A stretch of 64,000 nt of DNA from JAYWXI01 sp036016955 (GCF_036016955.1 NZ_JAYWXI010000001.1:237339-301338); one strand, 5' to 3'; numbered from the stretch's first letter, positions 1 through 7,950 are shown. Notes: generated by a model not told the origin, from the sequence alone. A program made the numbers and translations.

Positions 1-421
1 CTGTGGTTTCTAAAATATTTTTTGTCGGTAGCGTTTTATTATCTCCAACAGGAGACACTACCATATTCGTCAGCATACCCTCTGCGACTTCTTCCGATAA
101 GTTCGCAATATCTTGGTCTAATATTGAGCGTCTCTTATCGTAAGATAGCTCCACCGTCTCCGCGTGTGGAATGTAAATTGGGTCGGTAGTATATTCGTCT
201 ATTTTATAAAGAACTTCTCCGTCCGTTCTTTTTTTCACTTCTGCTGGGAGAGTGGTCCTGTTTTTAACTACCTTAGATGGAGCTCCCGCTTGTGGTATGT
301 GTACTATCTTTCCGTTAATAATATTACTATCCGAAACATCGGATATATGATTGAGGAAGCTATTATCCTGCTTTAACTTCTCCTCAATGGTTGATTTCCA
401 AATTTCTTTTTCTAGTCCCAT
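1..421 (-). CDS. phage major capsid protein (partial, C-terminus off-window)
   Basis: This reading frame is open from an ATG at 421 to the window edge, about 140 residues. It begins MGLEKEIWKS and contains a stretch like AETVELSYDKRRSILDQD, a pattern typical of capsid proteins in Bacteroidota Mu-like phages. It lies 30 bp downstream of the protease/scaffold gene on the same strand, the usual protease-scaffold-capsid order. It would form the HK97-fold shell. The family call rests on position plus recall of the N-terminal pattern; the missing C-terminus prevents a firmer statement. Confidence 0.7.
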   Translation of the reverse strand, partial: MGLEKEIWKSTIEEKLKQDNSFLNHISDVSDSNIINGKIVHIPQAGAPSKVVKNRTTLPAEVKKRTDGEVLYKIDEYTTDPIYIPHAETVELSYDKRRSILDQDIANLSEEVAEGMLTNMVVSPVGDNKTLPTKNILETT

Positions 422-451
422 GGTTATTTGTTTTAATGGTTATTGTTTTAG

Positions 452-904
452 TTACTTGCCGAATTGCCTCTTTTTGCGTTCAGCGAAATAGTCAGGATAA
501 TCGGCTTTTAGTGAAGCTAAATGGTTGCCTTTGTCCAGCTCGTCCCAAGTCATCTTATCAAATGCAGCGAGTTTTTCCTCATCGCCTTGTAGTTGTTCTG
601 AAACCGATTTTCGTTTTGGTAAGGCTTTAAGTAATGTTATAGCAGAGTCGTGAGCCATTTCCAAAATCGGGGCTTTGCCCGCCTCGTCCAATCTTCCGTC
701 CTTTACCGCTTGCTCTACCTCTGCGGTAAGTAGGGCTTTTAGCCGGTTTTGCTCTGCCGTTTTTAGCGTTTCATTTTCGGCTTTTAGCGCTGCTTTTTCG
801 TTTTCTGAGGCGGTGAGTTTTGCCTCAATTGCTTTCACGGCACCAATGATTGCCGTTTCATCTGCATTTGCATCTAATTGCAGATAGGCTATTACTTGTT
901 TCAT
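452..904 (-). CDS. predicted nested scaffold protein (internal in-frame start)
   Basis: An ATG at 904 begins MKQVIAYLQL, exactly at the joint between the protease-like and coiled-coil halves, and is preceded by an A/T-rich stretch of the sort that serves initiation in Bacteroidota. It would yield a 150-residue free scaffold. Known in the family: Mu I/Z and lambda C/Nu3 use this nested arrangement. That it is used here is inference. Confidence 0.45.
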   Translation of the reverse strand: MKQVIAYLQLDANADETAIIGAVKAIEAKLTASENEKAALKAENETLKTAEQNRLKALLTAEVEQAVKDGRLDEAGKAPILEMAHDSAITLLKALPKRKSVSEQLQGDEEKLAAFDKMTWDELDKGNHLASLKADYPDYFAERKKRQFGK

Positions 905-1378
905 TGTATTTAGTTTTGAATGATTATTTTTTGCGGATAAACAAAGACTGGTAACTTCTTTGTCCGATAAGATTTCGCCTTTTTCATTATACAAGGCGAT
1001 AGCGTTGGCATTGGAAGGCACAGCCACAATAGATGCCTCAAAAAGTTCACACTTCGTAACGACTAATTCGTCGTTAATCAATTCCATACCGTTAGGCTCA
1101 ATAAAAATGCCTATGGAGCAGGCTTTTATTTTTCCAGCATTTACTTTCCTCACAACCTCTTTTCCGTCGGGGTCTTCGGTGTCAAATTCAGGCGAGGCGG
1201 TTAGAAAATTACCGTCTATGCTTACATTTCCCCAAGTTCCTAGAACATCTTTGGTATTATTCGAGTGGTTATTTAGGCACACAGGGTTATCCAAGAACCT
1301 CGATAGGCTGATACCACTATTAAGCACTCTAAAACCTTTGGAGTTGATTTTCGTTTCGTCATTTAGTATGAATTTCAT
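452..1378 (-). CDS. prohead protease with fused scaffold region
   Basis: This 308-residue protein has two parts. The first ~145 residues look like a caudoviral prohead protease (Mu gpI/HK97 gp4 class): a core with SIGIFIEPNG, then KCELFEASIVAVPSNANAIA, the conserved strand-helix segment of that fold. The remainder is a charged, alanine/glutamate-rich coiled coil (about residues 160-225) and tail that resemble a scaffolding protein. An in-frame ATG at 904 begins that half. The gene is first in a minus-strand unit that continues into the capsid gene, and diverges from the terminase operon. Confidence 0.8.
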   Translation of the reverse strand: MKFILNDETKINSKGFRVLNSGISLSRFLDNPVCLNNHSNNTKDVLGTWGNVSIDGNFLTASPEFDTEDPDGKEVVRKVNAGKIKACSIGIFIEPNGMELINDELVVTKCELFEASIVAVPSNANAIALYNEKGEILSDKEVTSLCLSAKNNHSKLNTMKQVIAYLQLDANADETAIIGAVKAIEAKLTASENEKAALKAENETLKTAEQNRLKALLTAEVEQAVKDGRLDEAGKAPILEMAHDSAITLLKALPKRKSVSEQLQGDEEKLAAFDKMTWDELDKGNHLASLKADYPDYFAERKKRQFGK

Positions 1379-1402
1379 CTGCCTGTTTCTTTTAGTTTTC
1401 GG

Positions 1403-1539
1403 GGCAAAATTGGAGTAAGAAAAAGGCTCTGAAAAGCTGGCGTTTTATGGTACTGTTAAATTCGGGGTATCATACCCTAAAAATTAGGGTATCATAAATT
1501 AACAGCTTTAGAAACTACCTTTAATGGAGGAATTTTGCC
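1403..1539. promoter_or_regulatory. divergent late control region with nested inverted repeats
   Basis: A 53-bp element at 1453-1505 has outer arms CTGTTAA/TTAACAG and encloses two palindromes, GGGTATCATACCC and CCCTAAAAATTAGGG, so GGGTATCATA occurs twice as a direct repeat. On each side, about 40-50 bp from the arms or closer, sits a mirrored -7-like element: AATTTTGCC reading rightward (1531-1539) and leftward (1403-1411). The region separates protease/capsid (-) from terminase (+). A site for a Mor/C-like late activator is the natural reading. Confidence 0.5.
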
Positions 1540-1554
1540 ATAAAACTAATCGCT

Positions 1555-2019
1555 ATGGCAAAGAAAGGGAGGCTCTCTAATAAGGAAAGAGAGCAAAAAA
1601 AGGAATACGCTAAAATCTTGTTTCTACAAGAAAAGAACATCACCATAAAAGACCTCGCCGAGCGTGTAGGAGTGTCCGTCAATACGCTCTCCGAATGGAT
1701 AAAAGCCGAGAAATGGGAAGGGCTGAGAAGAAATATTTTGCTTACCCGACAAGAGCAACTCGTACAAATGCAAGATGAGCTGGCAGAACTCAACGCTTTT
1801 ATAAAAAAGCAAGACGAGGGATTTCGTTTCGCCGACTTCAAAACGGCTCAAATCCGAAACCAACTCATTAAAAATATTAAGGATTTAGAGACTAAGGCAC
1901 TTTTGCCCGAAATAATCAATGCCTTAACCCAATTTCTAGACTTTGTGAGAGCCGAGAACCTCGAAGATGCCCAGTTGTTAGCAGATTACACCGATACATT
2001 TATAAAATCAAAACTCTAA
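1555..2019 (+). CDS. terminase small subunit (Mu gp27-like)
   Basis: This 154-residue protein starts with a basic segment and a helix-turn-helix at about residues 28-58 (IKDLAERVGVSVNTLSEWIK), the DNA-recognition part of small terminases, followed by a helical region suited to oligomerisation. It starts the plus-strand head operon and is 4 bp from the large subunit. It would recognise phage DNA and pass it to the packaging motor. The HTH is clear; the role follows from position. Confidence 0.8.
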   Translation: MAKKGRLSNKEREQKKEYAKILFLQEKNITIKDLAERVGVSVNTLSEWIKAEKWEGLRRNILLTRQEQLVQMQDELAELNAFIKKQDEGFRFADFKTAQIRNQLIKNIKDLETKALLPEIINALTQFLDFVRAENLEDAQLLADYTDTFIKSKL

Positions 2020-2023
2020 CGCT

Positions 2024-3538
2024 ATGCTAACAACCAAAAGATTAACTCCAGAGGATAGAAAAGCGTTAGAATTTTGGCAACAGTACTATACCAATCTTCG
2101 CCAAAAAGCCAGCGTGGACTTATCCGAAACCGCCAGCGACATCGAGAGGCGAAAAAAACGTTTAGAAGCCAATCCCGAAGAGTGGTTCAAATACTATTTC
2201 CATAAGTATTACAAATGCGAACCTGCGGAATTTCACAAAGCCAGTACCAAGCGTATCACAGAAAACATGGAGTGGTACGAAGTGCGTGCGTGGTCGCGGG
2301 AACTTGCCAAGTCGGCAAGAGCCATGATGGAGTTTACCTATTTAGCCCTCACGGGGAAAAAGAAGTTTATCATCATCGCATCAGCTACCAATGAATCTGC
2401 CGTTCGTCTTTTAAAACCTTTTAAAAGTGCTTTTGAAAACAACAGCAGAATTATCCACGATTATGGCGTACAGCAGAACCACGGACACTGGCGAGAAGAC
2501 CAGTTCACAATCAAAAAGGGGGCGATGTTCATCGCCGTTGGGGCGGGTAACGCACCCCGTGGAGCGAGAAACGAGGATATACGCCCCGATGCAATTATCG
2601 TGGACGACTTCGACACGGACGAAGACTGCCGAAACCCCGATACCGTAGATAAAAAATGGGCTTGGTTTGAAAAAGCATTGTATGCGACACGCTCGGTTTC
2701 CGAGCCTTTGACGGTCTTGTTCAACGGAAACATCATCGCCGACTACTGTTGTATCAAAAAAGCCATCGAAATGGCAGACCATGCCGATATTATCAATATT
2801 AGAGATGAAAACGGAAAATCTACCTGGCCAGCGAAAAACAGCGAGGAACATATCGACCGTGTGTTGTCTAAGATTTCAGCCCAAGCGGTGCAAGGCGAAT
2901 ATTTTAACAATCCTATCAATCTTGGAAAAGTATTCAAGGAGCTGAAATATGGCAAAATTCAACCGCTTAAAAAGTATAAATTTCTTGTTTCCTACACCGA
3001 CCCTTCCTATAAGAAAAACGGCGACTACAAGGCGACGGCTTTGGTTGGAAAATACAAAGACGAATATCATATAATAGATATGTTTTGCCAAAAAACTTCC
3101 ACCGCAAAGATGCTGGAGCATCTATACGAAACGGACAAAAAAACGGCAAATTCGGGCGTTTCAGTCTATTATTACATAGAATATCCGTGGATAGATGACA
3201 CTCTGAAAAGGGAGATAAAAAAGGCGAATAAACGCTATAACATTACGCTACCACTCAAAGCGGACGAACGCAAAAAGCCCGAGAAGTTCTACCGAATAGA
3301 GAGCAATCTCGAACCTCTCAACCGAAACGGAAAATTCATTTTTAACGAAGAGTTAAAAGGGCGAGAGGACATGAAAGAAGCCGAGTTTCAATTTTTGGCA
3401 CTATCGCCAAAGAGTAGAGCTCACGACGACGCTCCCGATGCCTGCGAGGGTGCGATTTGGATAATTAACCATAAAAATATAGACGGCGACCACCGCCCGA
3501 AAGCGCACGAGAAGCCGACCAATAAAAAACGATACTAA
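2024..3538 (+). CDS. terminase large subunit (Mu gp28-like)
   Basis: This 504-residue packaging motor and headful nuclease has an N-terminal ATPase with a deviant Walker A at residues 91-97 (SRELAKS), Walker B at about 189-197 (DAIIVDDFD), and a C-terminal RNase-H-like nuclease with acidic motifs YTDPSYKKNGDYKA and HDDAPDACEGA. Length and motif order match Mu-type large terminases. It follows the small subunit and precedes the gp36-like and portal genes. Confidence 0.9.
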   Translation: MLTTKRLTPEDRKALEFWQQYYTNLRQKASVDLSETASDIERRKKRLEANPEEWFKYYFHKYYKCEPAEFHKASTKRITENMEWYEVRAWSRELAKSARAMMEFTYLALTGKKKFIIIASATNESAVRLLKPFKSAFENNSRIIHDYGVQQNHGHWREDQFTIKKGAMFIAVGAGNAPRGARNEDIRPDAIIVDDFDTDEDCRNPDTVDKKWAWFEKALYATRSVSEPLTVLFNGNIIADYCCIKKAIEMADHADIINIRDENGKSTWPAKNSEEHIDRVLSKISAQAVQGEYFNNPINLGKVFKELKYGKIQPLKKYKFLVSYTDPSYKKNGDYKATALVGKYKDEYHIIDMFCQKTSTAKMLEHLYETDKKTANSGVSVYYYIEYPWIDDTLKREIKKANKRYNITLPLKADERKKPEKFYRIESNLEPLNRNGKFIFNEELKGREDMKEAEFQFLALSPKSRAHDDAPDACEGAIWIINHKNIDGDHRPKAHEKPTNKKRY

Positions 3539-3556
3539 CCCCTAAACGCAAAGACT

Positions 3557-3967
3557 ATGTACATAGAAATAGAAGAATTAAAAACGCATTGCCACGAGAC
3601 AGAACTCCGAGCGATTATCCACGACGACGAAACTATCGCCTTAGCGTGTATAGATATGGCGATTGAGTTTGCCACTACTAAGCTAATGAAAGACTATAAT
3701 GTCAGTGAAATTTTCGCTAAAACAGGGACAGAACGCAATCCGCTGTTAGTGAAGATAATCAAGGACATTGCTGTTTGGGAAATCATGGGACTTTCCAACC
3801 CAAACATAGAATATTCGGATAAAAAATTCCGCTACGAACAAGCGGTTAATTGGCTGAATGCCGTCTATAAAGGTATGCCTGCCAATCTCCCAAAACTGGA
3901 AGAAACCGAAGACAAAGTAAAAGCATTCAGCTATCATTCTAATCCACCAAGACAAAACCACTACTAA
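3557..3967 (+). CDS. Mu gp36-like head protein (DUF1320 type)
   Basis: This 136-residue mostly helical protein has the layout of the gp36/DUF1320 family: an N-terminal helical bundle with IKDIAVWEIMGLSNP, and a short C-terminal tail. In Mu-like phages this protein sits with the head-tail joining genes. Its stop shares one base with the portal start at 3967, so the two are probably translationally coupled. The family call is moderate. Confidence 0.65.
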   Translation: MYIEIEELKTHCHETELRAIIHDDETIALACIDMAIEFATTKLMKDYNVSEIFAKTGTERNPLLVKIIKDIAVWEIMGLSNPNIEYSDKKFRYEQAVNWLNAVYKGMPANLPKLEETEDKVKAFSYHSNPPRQNHY

Positions 3968-5256
3968 TGAAAAACGAAAAAACGAATAACCAAAATCAAG
4001 GGCTAAAAATTAGCCAAGTACTGGTCGTAAAACCCGAACGACACAGTCCGCTTGACATTCAAAATTGGACATCTGCACTTTCACAGGCATATAGAGGAAA
4101 GCGACAACGCCTTGTTGAGCTATACAATAACTTATTGCTGGACGGCGTGCTTTATGAGGCGATGGACAAACGATTACGAGCCATTACCAATGCCAACCTC
4201 ACTTTCCAAAAAGACGGAAAGGAAGTAGAGGAAATGTGGGACTTTATGGACACGCCCGAATTTGAAAACCTTTTGCGTGAGATTCTATTGTCTAAATTTT
4301 ACGGAAAGTCTGTAATTGAGTTGGATTTTTCCAACGGCTTCAAAATAAACAGTATAGACCGCAGGCATTTAGACACTTTAAATAAAAAGATTCTAAAAGA
4401 TACTTCGAGCGATGAGGGCTTTCCATACGAAAACGACGACTTCCTTTTGAATGTTGGGAACGATAGAGATTTGGGGATTTTCGCTCGCACCGCTCCTTAC
4501 GCTATTTTCAAACGAAACGGCGGAGCAGATTACGCCCAATTTTGTGAGCTGTTTGGCATTCCTCAACTCATCGGAAAATACGACCCCGATGATGAGAACG
4601 GACAAAGAGAAATGGAGGAAGCCTTCCAAAAAAGAGGCTCCGCAGGAAGTATGACCATGTCCAAAAATTCCGAAGTTGATACGATTAACACCAGCCAATC
4701 CAACGGAGCCGTACACAAAGAATTTCTAGACCATTGGGATAAACAGATACTCATAAGTACCCAAGGGCAAACAATGACCACAACCGACGGTACTTCGTTA
4801 GCCCAAGCCAAAGTACACGGCGACACCGAAGACGATTTACAGAGAGCGGATAAAATATTTGTTCGCAGATTTCTCAATCAAGAGTTAAAGCCAAGACTTG
4901 AAAAACGAGGTTATCCCGTGGCGGGCGGTTTCTTCAATTTCATAGAGGAAAAAAGGGAAATGACGGCAAAGGAAAAAATGGAAATTGCCGAGAAAGTACA
5001 CAATCTGACTACCGACGGCGTGGACGATGACTACTTTTACGAAGAATTTGGTTTGCCAAGAGGCAAGAAAATACAAGCCGAAGCCCAAGAACCCAACACC
5101 GAAGAGGACGAAGAAAGCAAGGAAACAGAAGAAACCAAAGAGAAAAACAAAGACCAAAATCCAAAAGAAAAAACACCTAAAAAGAAAAAAGTACAAGCCA
5201 AAGAGTTAAGCCTTTTTGAAAAGCTAAAGGATTTTTTCGCCCACGCTCCTCGGTAG
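3967..5256 (+). CDS. portal protein (Mu gp29-like, DUF935)
   Basis: This 429-residue portal subunit forms the dodecameric ring at the head vertex through which DNA is packaged and ejected. Diagnostic parts are the central FCELFGIPQLIGKYD segment and the ISTQGQTMTTTDGTSLAQAKVH stretch typical of DUF935 portals. The C-terminal 80 residues are an extremely lysine/glutamate-rich, low-complexity tail. The last codons contain a slippery T-TTT-TTC heptamer (5232-5238), and the stop (5254) lies in the loop of a perfect hairpin, so some ribosomes may shift into the next gene. Confidence 0.88.
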   Translation: MKNEKTNNQNQGLKISQVLVVKPERHSPLDIQNWTSALSQAYRGKRQRLVELYNNLLLDGVLYEAMDKRLRAITNANLTFQKDGKEVEEMWDFMDTPEFENLLREILLSKFYGKSVIELDFSNGFKINSIDRRHLDTLNKKILKDTSSDEGFPYENDDFLLNVGNDRDLGIFARTAPYAIFKRNGGADYAQFCELFGIPQLIGKYDPDDENGQREMEEAFQKRGSAGSMTMSKNSEVDTINTSQSNGAVHKEFLDHWDKQILISTQGQTMTTTDGTSLAQAKVHGDTEDDLQRADKIFVRRFLNQELKPRLEKRGYPVAGGFFNFIEEKREMTAKEKMEIAEKVHNLTTDGVDDDYFYEEFGLPRGKKIQAEAQEPNTEEDEESKETEETKEKNKDQNPKEKTPKKKKVQAKELSLFEKLKDFFAHAPR

Positions 5257-5277
5257 TTTTCTATCTATACGAGGAGC
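5232..5277 (+). promoter_or_regulatory. predicted programmed -1 ribosomal frameshift signal
   Basis: In the portal frame the sequence reads GAT TTT TTC, giving the classic X-XXY-YYZ heptamer T-TTT-TTC at 5232-5238. A 6-nt spacer follows, then a perfect 8-bp stem, GCTCCTCG (5245-5252) with CGAGGAGC (5270-5277), with a 17-nt loop holding the portal stop. A -1 slip enters the minor-head frame, which is open from 5220 and has no ATG before 5319. All three parts of a frameshift cassette are therefore present with normal spacing. Confidence 0.65.
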
Positions 5278-5318
5278 TGGATTGGGAAGCATTAGAACTG
5301 GAGTATCAAAACTGCTGC

Positions 5319-6572
5319 GTGCATTTGTCGCACAACAACGACCAGCCCGACTGGGCGGATTTGTTGGCTAAGGATTGGCTGGACACCATTAGAGGTATTT
5401 ACAAAGAAAAAACACCTCCAAAAGGCGGCTTTTCTACGGCGATAGTGAAGAAGACAGGAAAAGAACTATCCAAAGCAGTAGATAAAGGCTACATCTTGGA
5501 CGGTATAGACTATGGCACGCCCGATTTTATCGCCCGAGAGGTGCTAAAACGAAATGTTTGGAAATTCTCCGTTGCGAAAAATTATAACGACTGCATTCGT
5601 CTTAATAATTTATTGCTTCGTCCCGACGGAAGCATACGCCCATGGCATGAATTCAAGCGAGAGGCGATGAGGATAGTCGGAATGTCTAATCGCTATCTAA
5701 AAACAGAATACGACACGATTGTTGCAGGGGCGATGATGAGCCGTAAATGGCAGGAAATCCAACGGGATAAATACATTTTTCCGTTCGTGAAATTTATGGT
5801 AACTATGGACGACCGCACTTCCGAAATATGCTCCCCGTTACATGGCATTGTGGTTTCTGTGGACGACCCTTTTTTACAGCACTATTTTCCGCCGAATCAT
5901 TTCAACTGCCGAACCGATGTAATTAAGCTAAGAAATGCCGAGCCAACGCCACAGCGTTTATTGCCTTACATTGATATTCCAAAAGCCTTTTTGAATAATG
6001 TGGGGGCTACGGGCGAAATTTTCACAGAAGATAATAGATACATTGCGAATACGCCCCAATTGACAACTGATGCTTTGAGATACATAGAAATAGACGGAGT
6101 GGAAGTTTCTACTTTGGCAAAAAAACACACAACCTCCGAAACAGAACGGACAAGGGTGGAGCGTGAGTATGAGAATAGAATCACAACCGCCAAAGCCCTG
6201 AAAGAATATTTTGAAGCAAGAGTAAAGGTATTGCCCGAAATAAAAGCTGAGCATTGGTCTTACGATTTTCATTTCGAAGCCACCCCTTACTATGGAAAAG
6301 TACCCGATTTCAATATTGATAATGATTTCTGGGAAATGGAAAGCTACGAGGGTAAATTCAAAATTGGAAAAATTGGATCCATGATCAAACACGGGCAAGA
6401 GCAAGCCAAGAATGTTGTCATCAAATTGAACCACAAAGTCCATTTAGAAAGAGTAATAAAACAGCTCAACGAATTAGATCTCAATGAAGATTTTAATTTT
6501 TTAGCCGAACAAATTGTAATTGTTTCTAAAGAGGGCAGGGTTATTTACCGATATAAAAAAGACCGGCCATAA
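5319..6572 (+). CDS. F-like minor head protein (Mu gp30) with C-terminal CdiA-like toxin domain
   Basis: The stated start is a GTG at 5319, giving 417 residues, but the frame is open from 5220 and there is no good upstream start, so entry by frameshift from portal is likely. Residues ~155-205 carry the Mu F signature: MDDRTSEICSPLHG and PPNHFNCRTDV. Residues ~290-417 form a separate domain with VPDFNIDNDFWEME and a helix ending EQAKNVVIKL, then a strand IVIVSKEGRVIY; this matches the CdiA C-terminal nuclease pattern (PD...E...Q). Such toxin tips are known on Mu F/SPP1 gp7 proteins. The exact nuclease activity is unproven. Confidence 0.8.
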   Translation: MHLSHNNDQPDWADLLAKDWLDTIRGIYKEKTPPKGGFSTAIVKKTGKELSKAVDKGYILDGIDYGTPDFIAREVLKRNVWKFSVAKNYNDCIRLNNLLLRPDGSIRPWHEFKREAMRIVGMSNRYLKTEYDTIVAGAMMSRKWQEIQRDKYIFPFVKFMVTMDDRTSEICSPLHGIVVSVDDPFLQHYFPPNHFNCRTDVIKLRNAEPTPQRLLPYIDIPKAFLNNVGATGEIFTEDNRYIANTPQLTTDALRYIEIDGVEVSTLAKKHTTSETERTRVEREYENRITTAKALKEYFEARVKVLPEIKAEHWSYDFHFEATPYYGKVPDFNIDNDFWEMESYEGKFKIGKIGSMIKHGQEQAKNVVIKLNHKVHLERVIKQLNELDLNEDFNFLAEQIVIVSKEGRVIYRYKKDRP

Positions 6573-6595
6573 TTCTAAAACGAACTATGGCCGGT
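6562..6595 (+). terminator. 10-bp hairpin over the minor-head stop codon
   Basis: The arms 6562-6571 (ACCGGCCATA) and 6586-6595 (TATGGCCGGT) pair perfectly around a 14-nt loop. The stop codon TAA (6570-6572) lies at the end of the first arm. There is no T-run after it, so it may attenuate, pause or process the transcript rather than end it. A weaker GGCGT/ACGCC pair follows at 6608-6629. Confidence 0.45.
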
Positions 6596-6688
6596 GACCT
6601 TATAAAAGGCGTGTCAGAGGTTTTACGCCCCGACAATGCAAATATACGAAAAGTTTTATTAAAAACAACTTTAAAACCATTTTAAAAG

Positions 6689-7210
6689 ATGACCGCTGAA
6701 GAATTATTTAAAAATATTGAACAAAAAACATCCCAGTTTATGCGAGAACTTCCACCGATTATCGGCGAGGAGGTGGTGCATTTTGCACAGGATAATTTCG
6801 ACCGACAAAGCTACAATGGCGAGGCGTGGCAAAAACGAAAAAATCCCACCAAATGGGGAAAACGAGACGAAGAGGGACGAGCATTGCTCGTCAAAACCGC
6901 AAAACTAAGGCGGAGTATTCGGATTGGACAAGTGTGGGAAGATAAAGTAAGGGTAGTCGCAGGTGGGGCTGATGTTCCTTATGCTAAGGCTCATAACGAT
7001 GGATTTTCGGGAGTAGTAGAACAAAAAGTTAATCCCTTTCTAAGACGAGGTAAGAAAGGCGAACCTATCGCTGTAAAAGGGCATACCCGAACCATTTATC
7101 AAAACATACCCAAACGCCAATTTATAGGCGATGAGGAAAGCTCTGCCGAGCTAAGGCAGAGAATACAAAACACGGTAATCATTGAACTTAAAAAAATATT
7201 TAAAAAATGA
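6689..7210 (+). CDS. phage virion morphogenesis protein (Mu gpG / P2 gpS-like)
   Basis: This 173-residue protein has the pattern of the phage virion morphogenesis (tail completion) family: an N-terminal helix, a central DNFDRQSYNGEAWQKR segment, an LLVKTAKLRRSIRI stretch, and the closing IPKRQFIGD block. The family connects the head-tail interface. It overlaps the next gene by 4 bp and follows the minor head gene, the usual order in Mu-like phages. Confidence 0.8.
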   Translation: MTAEELFKNIEQKTSQFMRELPPIIGEEVVHFAQDNFDRQSYNGEAWQKRKNPTKWGKRDEEGRALLVKTAKLRRSIRIGQVWEDKVRVVAGGADVPYAKAHNDGFSGVVEQKVNPFLRRGKKGEPIAVKGHTRTIYQNIPKRQFIGDEESSAELRQRIQNTVIIELKKIFKK

Positions 7211-7638
7211 AACGACTTTACAACAAGCTCCTGGAGCTTCTTAAAGAAATTCCCGAAATCAAATATATAGACTTGAACTTCGGGCAAATAATGGAAGAAA
7301 AACCGCCTTTGGCATACCCTGCCGTGCTTATTGGTATTAACATAGTTAGTACAGATACTTTCCAAGATATATTCCAACAAATCAACGCCGAATTCACGCT
7401 CACACTGGTAGTCAAAGCAGGTGATACCAGCTCGCTTACCGAAGAGAACAGGAGAGAGCAAGCAATGGCTTATTTGGATTTGTCGGAGAAAATTTACAAC
7501 AAACTGCAAGGCTATGAAGATAACCATTTTGATGCGTTTACTTTTCAAAGTGCTACGGAGCAAAATTTGAGAAAAGGTCTAAAGACAGTTGCTTTGCGTT
7601 ACTCTTGTGGGTGGAAACAAGAGGCGACCAAGTCATAA
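7207..7638 (+). CDS. tail-terminator-like protein
   Basis: This 143-residue protein starts with a helix (MKRLYNKLLELLKEI), then alternating strands with AYPAVLIGI and FTLTLVVKAG, and a C-terminal strand LKTVALRYSCGW. This is the layout of small tail-terminator or neck proteins (DUF3168/Mu gp37 class). It overlaps the upstream gene by 4 bp and is the last structural gene on this strand. Its 3' 86 bp overlap the antisense gene at 7553-7888. Assignment is by position and fold pattern. Confidence 0.55.
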   Translation: MKRLYNKLLELLKEIPEIKYIDLNFGQIMEEKPPLAYPAVLIGINIVSTDTFQDIFQQINAEFTLTLVVKAGDTSSLTEENRREQAMAYLDLSEKIYNKLQGYEDNHFDAFTFQSATEQNLRKGLKTVALRYSCGWKQEATKS

Positions 7639-7888
7639 ATGGGTAAGCTTGCTTTAATTCCGCAATGCCCACGCCTTGCAATTCTAAGCGGTTAATATAC
7701 GCGGAGTATTCCGAAATAAGATCGCAAATACGGCTTTCCGAAAGGTCAAACTCGGGGATTAAGTTTTCTAGGCAACGAGAGAATTTCAACCCTAACAAAT
7801 AGGAATAATAGTAGAACCGTGCCGCCAACTTCTCGTTGCGATAGCGGATAAGTTCCGTATTTCTACCCTTATTTGCTAAACCTCTCAT
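7553..7888 (-). CDS. small conserved protein of Bacteroidota Mu-like phages
   Basis: This 111-residue helical protein begins MRGLANKGRNTELIRYRNEK and continues LAARFYYYSYLLGLKF, then a segment with ESRICDLISEYS and a C-terminal KQLSLDLF. From memory, short proteins with an aromatic RFYYY-like patch and a following helix-turn-helix-like stretch are common in Bacteroidota transposable phages; I do not know a function. It is antisense to the end of the tail gene and its upstream region is the bidirectional terminator at 7903-7936. A DNA-binding regulator is possible. Confidence 0.55.
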   Translation of the reverse strand: MRGLANKGRNTELIRYRNEKLAARFYYYSYLLGLKFSRCLENLIPEFDLSESRICDLISEYSAYINRLELQGVGIAELKQAYPFMTWSPLVSTHKSNAKQLSLDLFSNFAP

Positions 7889-7902
7889 ACTCGCAAAAAT
7901 AC

Positions 7903-7936
7903 AAAAACCCCGGCCTTATTGCAAGCCGGGGTTTTT
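7903..7936. terminator. bidirectional intrinsic terminator ending the head operon
   Basis: A 12-bp stem AAAAACCCCGGC/GCCGGGGTTTTT (7903-7914 with 7925-7936) has A-runs and T-runs on both sides. It stops plus-strand transcription from the head operon just before the 7951 gene, and its loop and right arm overlap that gene's promoter. Confidence 0.85.
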
Positions 7937-7946
7937 ACTATATTTG
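7919..7946 (+). promoter_or_regulatory. promoter of the 7951 moron gene
   Basis: The -33 TTG is at 7919-7921 and the -7 TATATTTG at 7939-7946, with a 17-nt spacer, an exact match to the Bacteroidota TTG/TAnnTTTG consensus. The start site would fall at about 7951-7953, essentially on the ATG, so the message would be leaderless or nearly so. Confidence 0.7.
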
Positions 7947-7950
7947 GCAA

